Shown in pieces: positions 25,470 to 34,259 of a stretch of DNA of 64,000 nucleotides (position 1 is the first letter of the stretch; each line of letters begins with the position of its first letter). The notes under the pieces were generated by a model. The model saw only the letters and a program-made list of their open reading frames with translations, was not told the origin of the DNA and did not search any database. The translations under genes were made by a program, and so were the position numbers. The DNA is taken from contig CANOMQ010000003.1 in the NCBI GenBank assembly GCA_947567595.1, forward strand, positions 62,001 to 126,000, given 5' to 3'. The DNA comes from an uncultured Lachnospiraceae bacterium. Its GTDB lineage: Bacteria; Bacillota; Clostridia; Lachnospirales; Lachnospiraceae.

Positions 25470-26717
25470 CTATTCATGTCTTAACGCCTCAATCGGGCTA
25501 AGCTTTGCCGCCTTTCTTGCGGGATAAATGCCAAAGAAAATACCAATCAGCGACGAAAATCCGGTCGCCACAAGAATGACCTTCGGGTCAATGACCGCCT
25601 GCATATTGCCCATTCCCATGCTTGACGCGATACTGCAAATTCCCCTTGCGCCCATAATCCCGAGCACAATCCCGACAAAGCCGCCAATCAGCGTGATAAT
25701 CACCGCCTCCATCAGAAACTGGAACAAAATCGAGCCGGTCTTTGCACCGAGCGCCTTTCGGATACCGATTTCCTTTGTCCGCTCCGTCACCGACACGAGC
25801 ATGATGTTCATAACGCCGATACCGCCTACAATCAGCGCAATGCCTGCCACCAGCATGATAAAAATGGTAACGTAATTTAAAATATCACTGATCATGCCGA
25901 CCTGACTTGCCATATCCATGCTCTGTATATAGTCCTTTCCGCGCACATTGTATCTTGCCTCAAGCAAATTCTGCACCTGCCTTGAAATATCCGTCACGTA
26001 TTCGGAAGAATCCGCGAAAATAATAAACGAGCTAAACTCCTCCGTATAATATCCGTACAGCTCCTCCAACAGCGTAATCGGAATTTCCATCGTCACATCG
26101 CCGTAGCTTCCCATTGTCATATCCTTTGCAAGGGAGTCGTCGTCCCTTTTGACGCCCACAATCGTAAAATCCTCCGTGACGCCCCACATGCTCATGCTCA
26201 AATCAAGCCCCACGACGTCCGTCGTACCAAACAGCTTCTTTGCGCCGCGCTCGTTAATCACGCACACCTTTGCGCCGCTCTGACTCTCGGTTTTGTTGAA
26301 ATAACGCCCTTTCGCAATTGGAGCACCGTCGTAAAACTGCATGGACTCGTTGCCAAACATCGGCGCAACGCTGAACGTCCCCTTTGTCGTCTGCGCACTG
26401 CCGTTTGCCCCCATACGCCAAATATCCGTCGCGCCTTTTACGTGCGGCACTTTCTCGTAAATCGCATCAATGTCGTCGTCATTAAACATAATGCTGTCCG
26501 CCTCGTCCGCCGGAACGTCCGCGTAAATCTGAATAAATCCGCCGACCAGCGCGTCAAGCTGTCCGCTGATACCGACCTTAAAGCCGTTTCCTGCCGACAC
26601 AATCAGGATAACCGACGAAATACCGATAATGATACCAAGCATTGTCAGAAAGGAACGCGCCTTGTTGCTCTTGATATTCATCAGGGCGATTTTGATATAT
26701 TCCCATAACCTAGCCAT
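25470..26717 (-). CDS. MacB-like ABC transporter permease
   Basis: FtsX/MacB-family permease of about 415 residues. One helix near residue 20-45 (ARSFLTMLGIIIGISSVILIVSAG) is followed by a large extracytoplasmic domain (about 50-280) and three helices at the C-terminus (ILNYVTIFIMLVAGIALIVGGIGVMNIMLVSVTERTKEIGIRKALGAKTGSI, and the final pair), ending PARKAAKLSPIEALRHE. Start set at 26717, where ATGGCTAG overlaps the adaptor gene by eight bases; the frame is open to 26789 but those residues are basic junk. With the adaptor and ATPase it forms a three-gene tripartite-like exporter of a peptide, lipoprotein or toxic compound. Confidence 0.92.
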   Translation of the reverse strand: MARLWEYIKIALMNIKSNKARSFLTMLGIIIGISSVILIVSAGNGFKVGISGQLDALVGGFIQIYADVPADEADSIMFNDDDIDAIYEKVPHVKGATDIWRMGANGSAQTTKGTFSVAPMFGNESMQFYDGAPIAKGRYFNKTESQSGAKVCVINERGAKKLFGTTDVVGLDLSMSMWGVTEDFTIVGVKRDDDSLAKDMTMGSYGDVTMEIPITLLEELYGYYTEEFSSFIIFADSSEYVTDISRQVQNLLEARYNVRGKDYIQSMDMASQVGMISDILNYVTIFIMLVAGIALIVGGIGVMNIMLVSVTERTKEIGIRKALGAKTGSILFQFLMEAVIITLIGGFVGIVLGIMGARGICSIASSMGMGNMQAVIDPKVILVATGFSSLIGIFFGIYPARKAAKLSPIEALRHE

Positions 26718-28299
26718 TGTCCGTCTCACCCTCCGTCTGTGTCTGCGTCTCCATATTTTCATCAGTGCCCGCTTCGCCGCCCATATCACTCATGTCAGGC
26801 GAAGGCATACCTGTCACTGCCATGCCCTCGTCCAGCCCTGAACCATAGACTGCGGTCGTCACAATCTCCTGACCGAGGGAAAGACCGTCCAGAATCTGTA
26901 TGTAAGCCTCCGACGAAATGCCGATTGTCACATATTGCTTCACCAAAGCGCCATTCTCAATCAGATAGCAGAATGCGCCCTGACTGTCCACGTTCACCGC
27001 CTCGACGGGAACCTGCATAACGCCCTTTTCGCTTGCCGTCAAAATCTTGAGCTTTGCGTCAAGACCAAGATAAATGTTCTCGTCGGGATTATCGATATGT
27101 ACCTGCGCCGCAACCGTCGCCGTACCGGACGAATTTTCCTCCGCGATATGGTTGATTTTTGTCACCGAACCCGTGTAGCTTTTGCCCGAAATGATAATCT
27201 CCGCAGGCTGCCCGATGGCAAGCGTCTCAAGCGCGTATTTCGACGCCTGAAACTCGACGCACACATCGTCAATGCTCTCAAGCACCAAGCACTTTGTGCC
27301 CTCCTGCACCGGAGCGCCCTCTTCCACGGCAAGCTCGGAAACAACGCCGTTGTAGCCCGCCGTAAAGCCGTTTAACGCTTCTTCGTATTTTTTCTGCGCG
27401 TCCTCACTTTCCAACACCGCCTTTTCCCTGTTTAACTCATATCCTGCCATCTTCGTGCCGTTTTCCAAAGCAGCCTCCGCACTTGACTTGGCGCTTTTTG
27501 CCTCGGTAAGCAGCTCCTCATAATCCGCGAGGTCTTTCTTTGCCTGTGTCAGAAGCTTCTCCCAGCCATAATCCGTCTTATAGTCCGAAAGCAGACTCAG
27601 CTCATTGTTCAGCTTGTTCAGCTCATTCTGTTTTTCGACCTTCTTGCGCGTCAGCGCGTCAAAATCCGTGTCCTCCTCCGGTACCTGCATTGCCAAATCG
27701 TACGCGTTCATTTCCTTTTCCGTACTGTAAATCTTTGCATACAAATCCGCACGCTTTAGCGCCGTTACATCCGTAATGCCGTTTGTCAAATCGTCAATGT
27801 ACTGCTCATAGCGGTCAACCGTCTCCTGATACGTTGCAATGTCCGCCTCTGCCTGTGTCAGCTTTGCGCGCTGCTCGTTATTGTACTGCACGGTTGAATT
27901 GTAATCCGCTGAGCTGATTTTGCCCTCCAGCTCGCTTTTCTGCTTTGCGTAGGCAACCGCCTCCTTGTCAAAGCACAAGAGCACGTCGCCTGTCTTAACG
28001 ATGTCGCCCTTTTCCACCTCGATTTCCTCCACCTTCGCGTCCGCGGGCGCAAAAAATGTCGTTGACTCCTCCGCCATCACCTTGCCGCTGATACTAAGCT
28101 GCGTGTCAATGTCGCCTGTCGATACGGTCTGCGTGTACACCGGAATGCCCTGCGCCGCATTCTTGGACGCAAGGACGCTGCGCGCGATAAGGATTAGTAC
28201 AATCACCACCGGAATGGCGATTTTGAGCCATTTCTTCTTGCGCTTTGGCGTGTGCTTTGCGCCCTCATTGTTTTTTGCTTTTTTCTCGTTCTTACGCAT
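26710..28299 (-). CDS. MacA/HlyD-like membrane fusion (adaptor) protein
   Basis: Exporter adaptor of 529 residues. A basic N-terminus and one membrane anchor (WLKIAIPVVIVLILIARSVLA, about 24-44) are followed by the first half of a barrel-sandwich hybrid (SISGKVMAEESTTFFAPADAKVEEIEVEKGDIVKTGDVLLCFD), a long coiled-coil hairpin (about 110-320), the second lipoyl half (AGYNGVVSELAVEEGAPVQEGTKCLVLES) and beta-barrel segments. The C-terminus is rich in Met, Asp, Glu and Gly. Overlaps both its ATPase (eight bases) and permease partners, indicating strict co-expression. Confidence 0.9.
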   Translation of the reverse strand: MRKNEKKAKNNEGAKHTPKRKKKWLKIAIPVVIVLILIARSVLASKNAAQGIPVYTQTVSTGDIDTQLSISGKVMAEESTTFFAPADAKVEEIEVEKGDIVKTGDVLLCFDKEAVAYAKQKSELEGKISSADYNSTVQYNNEQRAKLTQAEADIATYQETVDRYEQYIDDLTNGITDVTALKRADLYAKIYSTEKEMNAYDLAMQVPEEDTDFDALTRKKVEKQNELNKLNNELSLLSDYKTDYGWEKLLTQAKKDLADYEELLTEAKSAKSSAEAALENGTKMAGYELNREKAVLESEDAQKKYEEALNGFTAGYNGVVSELAVEEGAPVQEGTKCLVLESIDDVCVEFQASKYALETLAIGQPAEIIISGKSYTGSVTKINHIAEENSSGTATVAAQVHIDNPDENIYLGLDAKLKILTASEKGVMQVPVEAVNVDSQGAFCYLIENGALVKQYVTIGISSEAYIQILDGLSLGQEIVTTAVYGSGLDEGMAVTGMPSPDMSDMGGEAGTDENMETQTQTEGETDNG

Positions 28300-29035
28300 T
28301 GTCTGTTTCCTCCCCTGTTATTTCTTCCTCAATTTGTGTCACAATCTGTTTGGTGTCCGCCACGATTTTGCCGTCGCGGATTTGAATGACGCGGTCTGCC
28401 TGTTCCGCAATCTCGTTGTCATGCGTAATCAGAATGACCGTTCTGCCCTCGCTGTGCAGCTCCCGTAAAATCTGCATGATTTCCTTTGTGGAATTGGAGT
28501 CCAGATTTCCGGTCGGCTCATCGGCAAGGATAATCGGCGGCGCCTGCGCAATCGCCCTTGCAATCGCCACCCTCTGCTGCTGCCCGCCCGACATCTGCGC
28601 CGGTTTATGGTCAAGACGGTGCGCAAGCCCTACCTTTTCGAGTGCGTTCAGCGCAAGCCGCTCCCGCTCCTTTTTGCCCACGCCGCGGTAGATAAGCGGC
28701 AGCGTGACATTTTCCACGGCGGTCAGGTTCTGAATTAAGTTAAAGCCCTGAAAGATAAACCCGATTTCCCTGTTGCGCACGTCCGAAAGCTCATCGTCGT
28801 TCATGTCGGACACGTCAACGCCGTGCAGCGTATAGGTTCCGGTTGTCGGCACGTCGAGGCAGCCGAGCATATTCATTAAGGTTGACTTCCCCGAACCCGA
28901 ATGCCCGATAATGGCGACAAACTCCTGCTCGCAGATGGTGAGGTCCACGCCGTCGAGCGCGCGCACCTCGTTCTCGCCGGGGTTATAGATTTTGCGCATA
29001 TCGCTGATTTCGATTAATGTGTTTTCCGTTTTCAT
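28292..29035 (-). CDS. MacB/LolD-type ABC transporter ATP-binding protein
   Basis: Energises the adjacent permease and adaptor. 247 residues with Walker [10 protein letters not shown] (about 45-53), Q-loop FIFQGFNL, signature [16 protein letters not shown], Walker [17 protein letters not shown] and the H-loop VILITHD. The subgroup (MacB/LolD/FtsE) is clear from DEPTGNLD. Start codon ATG at 29035 with AAAGG about eight bases upstream; that site lies in the last unit of a 10-bp tandem repeat forming the leader. First gene of its operon. Confidence 0.95.
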   Translation of the reverse strand: MKTENTLIEISDMRKIYNPGENEVRALDGVDLTICEQEFVAIIGHSGSGKSTLMNMLGCLDVPTTGTYTLHGVDVSDMNDDELSDVRNREIGFIFQGFNLIQNLTAVENVTLPLIYRGVGKKERERLALNALEKVGLAHRLDHKPAQMSGGQQQRVAIARAIAQAPPIILADEPTGNLDSNSTKEIMQILRELHSEGRTVILITHDNEIAEQADRVIQIRDGKIVADTKQIVTQIEEEITGEETDNA

Positions 29036-29041
29036 TTTTTA

Positions 29042-29120
29042 TGCCTTTCTATGACTTTTCATGGTTTTCATGACTTTGTGTGGCTTATCATGGCTTATTA
29101 TGACTTGCCATGACTGTAAA
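29042..29120 (-). repeat. 10-bp tandem repeat in the ABC exporter leader
   Basis: About eight imperfect units of ten bases. On the plus strand they begin with TGACTT, TGGCTT or close variants at 29042, 29052, 29062, 29071, 29081, 29091, 29101 and 29111. The array fills the space between the promoter (29160-29188) and the ATPase start codon, and its last unit holds the AAAGG ribosome binding site. One-face helical spacing would suit cooperative protein binding; RNA effects are also possible. Confidence 0.65.
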
Positions 29121-29159
29121 TTTTGTAAATTTTTCCCCATACGGTTTTCTTAGTTTTTT

Positions 29160-29188
29160 ATCATAGCACTGTTGTTTTATTTTGTCTT
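29160..29188 (-). promoter_or_regulatory. Promoter of the ABC exporter operon
   Basis: On the minus strand: -35 AAGACA, 17-bp spacer, -10 TATGAT. It would start transcription near 29153, just in front of the 10-bp repeats. Confidence 0.55.
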
Positions 29189-29226
29189 TAATATTTTCTT
29201 AATTTTAGTTTAATTTGTGACTTCTT

Positions 29227-29295
29227 AAAATTTTATAAAAGATGGGGGTGTTTTATAAAATTTTTATGAAGGAATGGTTGTATTTTTATAAAATT
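29227..29295. repeat. Three TTTTATAAAA palindromes in the divergent intergenic region
   Basis: The self-complementary 10-mer TTTTATAAAA occurs at 29231-29240, 29251-29260 and 29284-29293. The first two are 20 bp apart and form, with flanks, a perfect 14-bp inverted repeat around GATGGGGGTG. They lie upstream of both the ABC exporter promoter and the plus-strand ATPase-nuclease gene. The rest of this 531-bp gap (about 29300-29490) shows no gene I can support. Confidence 0.55.
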
Positions 29296-29490
29296 CCGCG
29301 TTTGTCTGTATTAGTACAATTGGCACAGATTGAATATATCTCATTTTTTAGCAGATGTCAATATTCTGCTTTCGTCGGTTTGTGCCATACAAAGTATCTC
29401 ATAGAAATCTTTCTGTATTCTTTCAAATTGGAGAGGGAAATCTAACAGTTTTGTAAGATTTTCGGGGAACCGGACAGCGCAGATGTTTTC

Positions 29491-29519
29491 TTTACATTCT
29501 TGAATGGCAATGCTAAAAT
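29491..29519 (+). promoter_or_regulatory. Promoter of the first ATPase-nuclease gene
   Basis: -35 TTTACA, 17-bp spacer, -10 TAAAAT, about 48 bases before the start codon. The gene's ribosome binding site GGGAGG is seven bases before its ATG. Confidence 0.6.
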
Positions 29520-29566
29520 AAGATTAACAAAATGATAATAAGGTTTCAAAATCGGGAGGGCGCAAA

Positions 29567-31156
29567 ATGCAGCGGTATTTTAACACAGAAGGACAGTGCA
29601 AGCCGGACGTACACTACATGGTAGGGCTTGAGGACAGGCTGGACAAAATAAAACGCTTATATGTTGACAGAGGAAAATACTTTGTCATCAACAGGGGCAG
29701 GCAGTATGGAAAAACAACCACACTCCGACTTCTGACCGCGTATCTAAAAGACGAGTATATTGCCCTTTTTATCGACTTCCAAAAAATCGGAACAGAAGAA
29801 TTTCAGAATGCCGCGACTTTTATTCCTGCCTTTATTGATTTATTTTCCACAGCATTTCATAGAACAAACACAGCACAGCAGGATGAATTGCTCCAGCCAT
29901 TGATGGATATGCTGGAAAATGAAAAAAACCTGAGTCTGCGTGAACTGTTTACCCGGCTTGGCAGGCTTTGCGAAAACGCCCCAAAGCCTGTTGTGCTCAT
30001 GATTGACGAGGTGGACAGTGCGTCCAACAATCAGGTATTTCTTGACTTTCTCGCCGTGCTTAGAGGGTGCTACCTTGACCGGGATAATAGTCCTATTTTC
30101 CAGTCCGTAATTCTTGCCGGAGTGTATGATATTAAAAATTTAAAGCTGAAATTACGACCGGACTCGAAACATCAATATAATAGTCCATGGAACATTGCAG
30201 CGGATTTTAATATTGATATGGGATTCAGTGCCAGACAAATTGCGGATATGCTTGGTGCATATGAAGCGGATTATCAAACAGGTATGGATGTTGCGGCAGT
30301 TGCAAAGGAAATCTACCAATACACCTCGGGATACCCCTACTTGGTATCGGCTATTTGTAAAATGATGGACGAAAGACTGCCGGAGTTTAAGGAGTTTGCA
30401 GATGGCAGGGTTTGGTGCAGGGACGGGATTGTGGCAGCAGTAAATATAATACTAAAATCCAATACGCCACTGTTTGACAGCATGACAAAACAGCTTGATA
30501 CCTACAAGGATTTACGGCAAACGGCTGAAGAAATTTTGTATTTAGGAAAACCCATATCTTATAGCCCCGATATAAAATCCATAAATATCGGTGCGATGTT
30601 TGGTTATTTCAAAGAAGAAAATGGTCATGTGATGATTGCCAACCGCATTTTTGAAATGCGGATGTTAAATATGTTTATTGCAGCAGAGTCGTTGGACAGT
30701 ACTGCATTCGCATATGGTCAGCGTGACAGAAACCAGTTTGTCAGGAACGGAAAGCTTGATATGGATTTAGTGTTAGAAAAATTCGTAGAATACTTTCACG
30801 ATATTTATGGCGATAATGATGAAAAATTCATCGAAGCTTACGGAAGAAAGTTTTTCCTTCTATATTTGAAACCAATTATCAATGGCACGGGCAATTATTA
30901 TTTGGAAGCACAGACGCGGGATTCCGGTCGGACGGATGTCATTATTGATTATTTAGGCGAGCAGTTTGTTGTGGAGCTGAAAATCCGGCATGGAACGGAA
31001 TACAATGAGAGAGGCGAAGAACAGCTTATCGGCTATCTTGAATATTTCCATCGGAAAAAAGGGTATATGCTTAGCTTTAATTTTAATAAGAAGAAACAAA
31101 TCGGTGTAAAGACGATTACGCTTGGGGATAGAACAATTATTGAGGCGGTAGTCTGA
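29567..31156 (+). CDS. P-loop ATPase with C-terminal PD-(D/E)XK nuclease-like domain, copy 1
   Basis: 529 residues. After RYFNTEGQCKPDVHYMV comes an AAA/STAND-like P-loop, YFVINRGRQYGKTTTLRLL (about 43-61), Walker B VVLMIDEVDSASNNQVFLDFL (about 143-163) and the conserved SVILAGVYDIKNLKLKLRPDS, SPWNIAADFNIDM and YTSGYPYLVSAICKMM, resembling the AAA-ATPase-like/AAA_35 families. The C-terminal 130 residues resemble a PD-(D/E)XK nuclease: GRTDVIIDYLGEQFVVELKI gives the Asp and Glu-x-Lys. Two paralogues of nearly the same length lie at 31321-32907 and 53423-55012. Such genes occur in many copies in gut Firmicutes and Bacteroidetes; their function is unknown. It stands alone with its own promoter and a shared terminator. 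Confidence 0.8.
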   Translation: MQRYFNTEGQCKPDVHYMVGLEDRLDKIKRLYVDRGKYFVINRGRQYGKTTTLRLLTAYLKDEYIALFIDFQKIGTEEFQNAATFIPAFIDLFSTAFHRTNTAQQDELLQPLMDMLENEKNLSLRELFTRLGRLCENAPKPVVLMIDEVDSASNNQVFLDFLAVLRGCYLDRDNSPIFQSVILAGVYDIKNLKLKLRPDSKHQYNSPWNIAADFNIDMGFSARQIADMLGAYEADYQTGMDVAAVAKEIYQYTSGYPYLVSAICKMMDERLPEFKEFADGRVWCRDGIVAAVNIILKSNTPLFDSMTKQLDTYKDLRQTAEEILYLGKPISYSPDIKSINIGAMFGYFKEENGHVMIANRIFEMRMLNMFIAAESLDSTAFAYGQRDRNQFVRNGKLDMDLVLEKFVEYFHDIYGDNDEKFIEAYGRKFFLLYLKPIINGTGNYYLEAQTRDSGRTDVIIDYLGEQFVVELKIRHGTEYNERGEEQLIGYLEYFHRKKGYMLSFNFNKKKQIGVKTITLGDRTIIEAVV

Positions 31157-31237
31157 TTTTTACGATCTGCTTTTTTGTATGCTAAAGAAGCTATTCAGAA
31201 ATGTTTTGGGATTTATTTTTCAGATACTTAGGACATC

Positions 31238-31283
31238 AAAAAGCCTGATAGAAGCTGTAAAATCGCTTTTTATCAGGCTTTTT
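31238..31283. terminator. Bidirectional terminator between ATPase-nuclease copies 1 and 2
   Basis: Perfect 13-bp stem AAAAAGCCTGATA / TATCAGGCTTTTT around a 20-base loop, placed between two convergent genes, with A and T runs on the outer sides. Confidence 0.85.
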
Positions 31284-31320
31284 GTCGTCAATATTTTATT
31301 CGTACCATAGCTTACATAGC

Positions 31321-32907
31321 TTACACAACCGCTTCCACAATCACTTTATCGCCAATTTGGATTTCCCGCACTCCTGTTTCCTTATTTTTGTTAAAGTTAA
31401 AACTCAACATATAGCCCTTATCCTTATGGTAATAATCCAAATAATCCGTAAGCTGTCGTTCGCCTCTTTCGTTGTATTCACTGCCATGCCAAATTTTCAG
31501 CTCAACGATGAACTGTTCCCCAAGATAATCAACTATGACATCCGTCCGCCGTTCATCCCTTGTCTGTGCCTCAATGTAGTAATTCCCTGTTCCGTTGATG
31601 ATGGGCTTTAAATATATCAGGAAAATCTTTCGTCCCTGTTTTTCAATCAATTTTTCATCTTTCTGCCCGTAAATTTCAGTAAAATACGTGACAAACTTTT
31701 TCAGCACCAGCTCCATGTCAAGCATGTTGTCCTTTATAAAGCCAATCCTGTCACTGCCTCCCTGTGCATAAACATCACTGTTGATTGCTTCCTTTGCCAT
31801 GAACATGTTTAAAAGACACATTTCAAACATCCTGTTAGCGATTGCCACATGACCGTTTTCTTCCTTCAAAAAGCCAAACATATTGCCTAAGTTAATGGAT
31901 TTCTCTTCAAGGCTGAACGGTATTTTCTTACCGCAATATATAATGTCCTCCACGATTTTATACAAATCAGCATATGTGTCAAGCTGCTTTGCCATGCTTT
32001 CAAACAGTGGAGAGCTTTTCTTCAATATAATGCTTACCGCCTTCTCAATGCCCTGCTTCGTCCATGTTTTTTGCATTGTTTCAAAGCCCTCGGTTCCAAT
32101 AATCTTTTCATCTAGCTGTTTGCAGATTGAGGAAACGAGAACGGGGTAACCTGATGTGTATTGATAAATCTCCTCTGCCACACCTTGGACATCCATTGCG
32201 GTCTGATGGTCCACTTCGTATTCTTCGAGCATTTTTGCAATCTGCAGCGGTGAAAAACTCATGTCAATGTCAAAATCAGCAGCTATGTTCCACGGACTGT
32301 TGTACTGATGCTGCGAGTCAGGGCGCAGTTTTAATTTTAGATTTTTTATATCGTACACACCAGCAAGAATAACAGAGTGGAAAATTGGTGTTTTGTCACG
32401 TTTTAAATAATAGCCTCTTAGTTGTGCGAGGAAATCGATGAATACCTGATTGTTTGATGCACTGTCTATTTCATCTATCATTAATACAATCGGGAGCGAA
32501 CTCATTTCACACATCCTGCTCAGACACGCAAACAAAGCTTTCAGACTAGTGCCCTTTTTTTCAATAAATTCTTCCAGTACTTTTAAAGCTATATCATAAT
32601 CCAATTTGTTAAATTGAAACGCTTGAAGAAGCACTTCCCCAAAAGCATGCACAAACGTAGGTTCATCCACAAAATCCCCAGTTCCAAGCTGCTGAAAATC
32701 AAGCGACAGCACAATATAATCGTCCTTTAGATATTCCTCCAAAGCACTCAGTGTCGTAGTTTTTCCATATTGGCGTCCCCTGTTGATGACAAAATAGCTG
32801 CCATAATCAATAAAATCTTCCTTGATTTTTTTTAACCTGTCATCCAGCTGAACCATATAATGTCTTTTCGGACTGCATGAACCTGTTATATTAAACCTGC
32901 GCTTCAT
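31321..32907 (-). CDS. P-loop ATPase with C-terminal PD-(D/E)XK nuclease-like domain, copy 2
   Basis: 528 residues, tail-to-tail with copy 1. P-loop YFVINRGRQYGKTTTLSAL, Walker B VLMIDEIDSASNNQVFIDFLAQ, then SVILAGVYDIKNLKLKLRPDS, SPWNIAADFDIDMSF and YTSGYPVLVSSICKQL. The C-terminal nuclease-like part has RRTDVIVDYLGEQFIVELKIWHGSEYNERGERQL. The last residues (VREIQIGDKVIVEAVV) match the tails of the other copies. Start set at 32907, with GGAGG eight bases upstream, rather than the GTG at 32925. A -10 TATAAT and an inverted repeat lie just upstream. Close identity to copy 1 suggests duplication; function unknown. Confidence 0.8.
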   Translation of the reverse strand: MKRRFNITGSCSPKRHYMVQLDDRLKKIKEDFIDYGSYFVINRGRQYGKTTTLSALEEYLKDDYIVLSLDFQQLGTGDFVDEPTFVHAFGEVLLQAFQFNKLDYDIALKVLEEFIEKKGTSLKALFACLSRMCEMSSLPIVLMIDEIDSASNNQVFIDFLAQLRGYYLKRDKTPIFHSVILAGVYDIKNLKLKLRPDSQHQYNSPWNIAADFDIDMSFSPLQIAKMLEEYEVDHQTAMDVQGVAEEIYQYTSGYPVLVSSICKQLDEKIIGTEGFETMQKTWTKQGIEKAVSIILKKSSPLFESMAKQLDTYADLYKIVEDIIYCGKKIPFSLEEKSINLGNMFGFLKEENGHVAIANRMFEMCLLNMFMAKEAINSDVYAQGGSDRIGFIKDNMLDMELVLKKFVTYFTEIYGQKDEKLIEKQGRKIFLIYLKPIINGTGNYYIEAQTRDERRTDVIVDYLGEQFIVELKIWHGSEYNERGERQLTDYLDYYHKDKGYMLSFNFNKNKETGVREIQIGDKVIVEAVV

Positions 32908-32928
32908 CTCTTCTTCCTCCGGCACATG

Positions 32929-32962
32929 AAATAATTGCTATGGTAATTATTTTAACATTATA
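32929..32962 (-). promoter_or_regulatory. -10 box and inverted repeat before ATPase-nuclease copy 2
   Basis: On the minus strand TATAAT (32957-32962) has only a weak -35 (TTCATC at 17 bp). Between it and the start codon is an inverted repeat with arms AATAATT and AATTATT (32929-32950), a possible operator at the transcript start. Confidence 0.4.
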
Positions 32963-33015
32963 CCAAAGATATGTAAACAGATGAAAAAGCTTAATTCCCC
33001 CGCACCTTATGCCAA

Positions 33016-34062
33016 TTATGTTGTTATCATTACCTTAATATAATCTTCCCTTTTGTCGCGCATAAGTAGAAAGCCGTCTTCCGCGTTTTGGAGGAGTAAT
33101 CCATGGGAAATCAGCTCTTTTGGAAGTATTTTTTTGTGTTCCAGTCTTTCCAGCACATAATGCCAGTCATCGTTACTTTCATGCGTAAAGGACGAGTTCC
33201 ATGTTCCTGTTATCGTGAGCTGGTTTCGCAGGATTTTCCAGTAAACCGGTTTTTCCAGTGTCATGTCCGAGTATGGGTTGCCGACCATGCAGATACGCCC
33301 CTGTGGTGCCGTCAGGTCAACCGCCTGCGAAAAGGTCTCGTTTCTGCCCACGCACTCAAAAAATACATCCGCGCCTGCTTTGTCCGTATGCCAGAGTATC
33401 CATTCGGGGACGTTTTCGGTCCTGCTGTCACAGTAACGGTTTGCATCAAGCCCGAGCCTTATGATTGTGTTTTTCTGGAATTCCTTGTTTCCTATTACAA
33501 GAATGTTCTCAATACCTGCCTCTCTTAGGAACAGGTACAGCAGCATTCCGATTGTTCCGAGACCTAAAATGACAGCCGTGTCATTTTTATGCAGTTCTAT
33601 CCGGCGCATTGCGTGTACTGCCACTGCCATCGGTTCGAGCATTGCCGCTTCCTCATACGATACGTTGTCGGGAAGTTCGATTAAATTCCATTCCGGCACT
33701 GCAACGTATTGCGCAAAGCCGCCGTCCCTGCGCGAGCCGAGGTAGCTGTAATTGCGGCATAATTCATAATGGTGGTTCTGGCACTGTTTGCAGCTTCCAC
33801 ACGGGATAAGCGGGAAAATACCGACACGTCTGTTTTTCCAGTTTATGTCAGCCCCCTCTCCCGTTTCTGCCACCTGCCCTGAAAACTCATGCCCCGGTAT
33901 CAGGGGGTGGGTATGCGCGCCTGTCCGGTATATCCTCGGAATGTCCGAGCCGCAGATGCCTGCCGCCTTTACCGCGACCAGTACCTGACCTTCTGCGGGC
34001 TGTGGCTTTTCCACATCTCCAAACCGTATCCTGTTCACGTCCTGTAAAACCCATGCTTTCAT
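33016..34062 (-). CDS. Zinc-dependent alcohol/polyol dehydrogenase (GatD-like)
   Basis: Medium-chain dehydrogenase of 348 residues. Catalytic zinc ligands are in AAGICGSDIPRIY and PGHEFSGQV; the structural zinc site is CGSCKQCQNHHYELC; the NAD(P) fold has AVILGLGTIGMLLYLFL. Family members oxidise polyols such as galactitol-1-phosphate or sorbitol; the sequence order and RRDGGFAQYVAVPEWNLIELPD suit that group, but the substrate is uncertain. The start at 34062 (AAGGGG upstream) is used; the frame is open to 34290 through sequence that includes the terminator of the gene upstream. No sugar-phosphate transporter is adjacent. Confidence 0.87.
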   Translation of the reverse strand: MKAWVLQDVNRIRFGDVEKPQPAEGQVLVAVKAAGICGSDIPRIYRTGAHTHPLIPGHEFSGQVAETGEGADINWKNRRVGIFPLIPCGSCKQCQNHHYELCRNYSYLGSRRDGGFAQYVAVPEWNLIELPDNVSYEEAAMLEPMAVAVHAMRRIELHKNDTAVILGLGTIGMLLYLFLREAGIENILVIGNKEFQKNTIIRLGLDANRYCDSRTENVPEWILWHTDKAGADVFFECVGRNETFSQAVDLTAPQGRICMVGNPYSDMTLEKPVYWKILRNQLTITGTWNSSFTHESNDDWHYVLERLEHKKILPKELISHGLLLQNAEDGFLLMRDKREDYIKVMITT

Positions 34063-34197
34063 ATGTTCCCCTTTCAGCCTTCCGGATATCGTTCCTCTTC
34101 CTTTTGTTTTTTTACAATCTCCCTGAAGCGTTCCAAGTCTTCCGGGGTCGTAATCTCGCAGAATACCAAAATCCACGAAATTTACAAACAATAGCAC

Positions 34198-34246
34198 AAA
34201 AAACTGCTGCAGGCTATCACACCCCGATATTCCGCAGCAGTTTTTT
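34198..34246 (-). terminator. Terminator of the PurF-like gene
   Basis: Stem AAAACTGCTGC / GCAGCAGTTTT with a 23-base loop and a run of six T on the minus strand, 13 bases after the stop codon. Confidence 0.8.
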
Positions 34247-34259
34247 CTATGAAACTTTC

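Noticed and set aside
29242-29445. A 67-codon plus-strand ORF in the gap between the ABC exporter and ATPase-nuclease copy 1
   Set aside because: No ribosome binding site, very AT-rich, overlaps an inverted repeat, and the protein resembles no known small protein.
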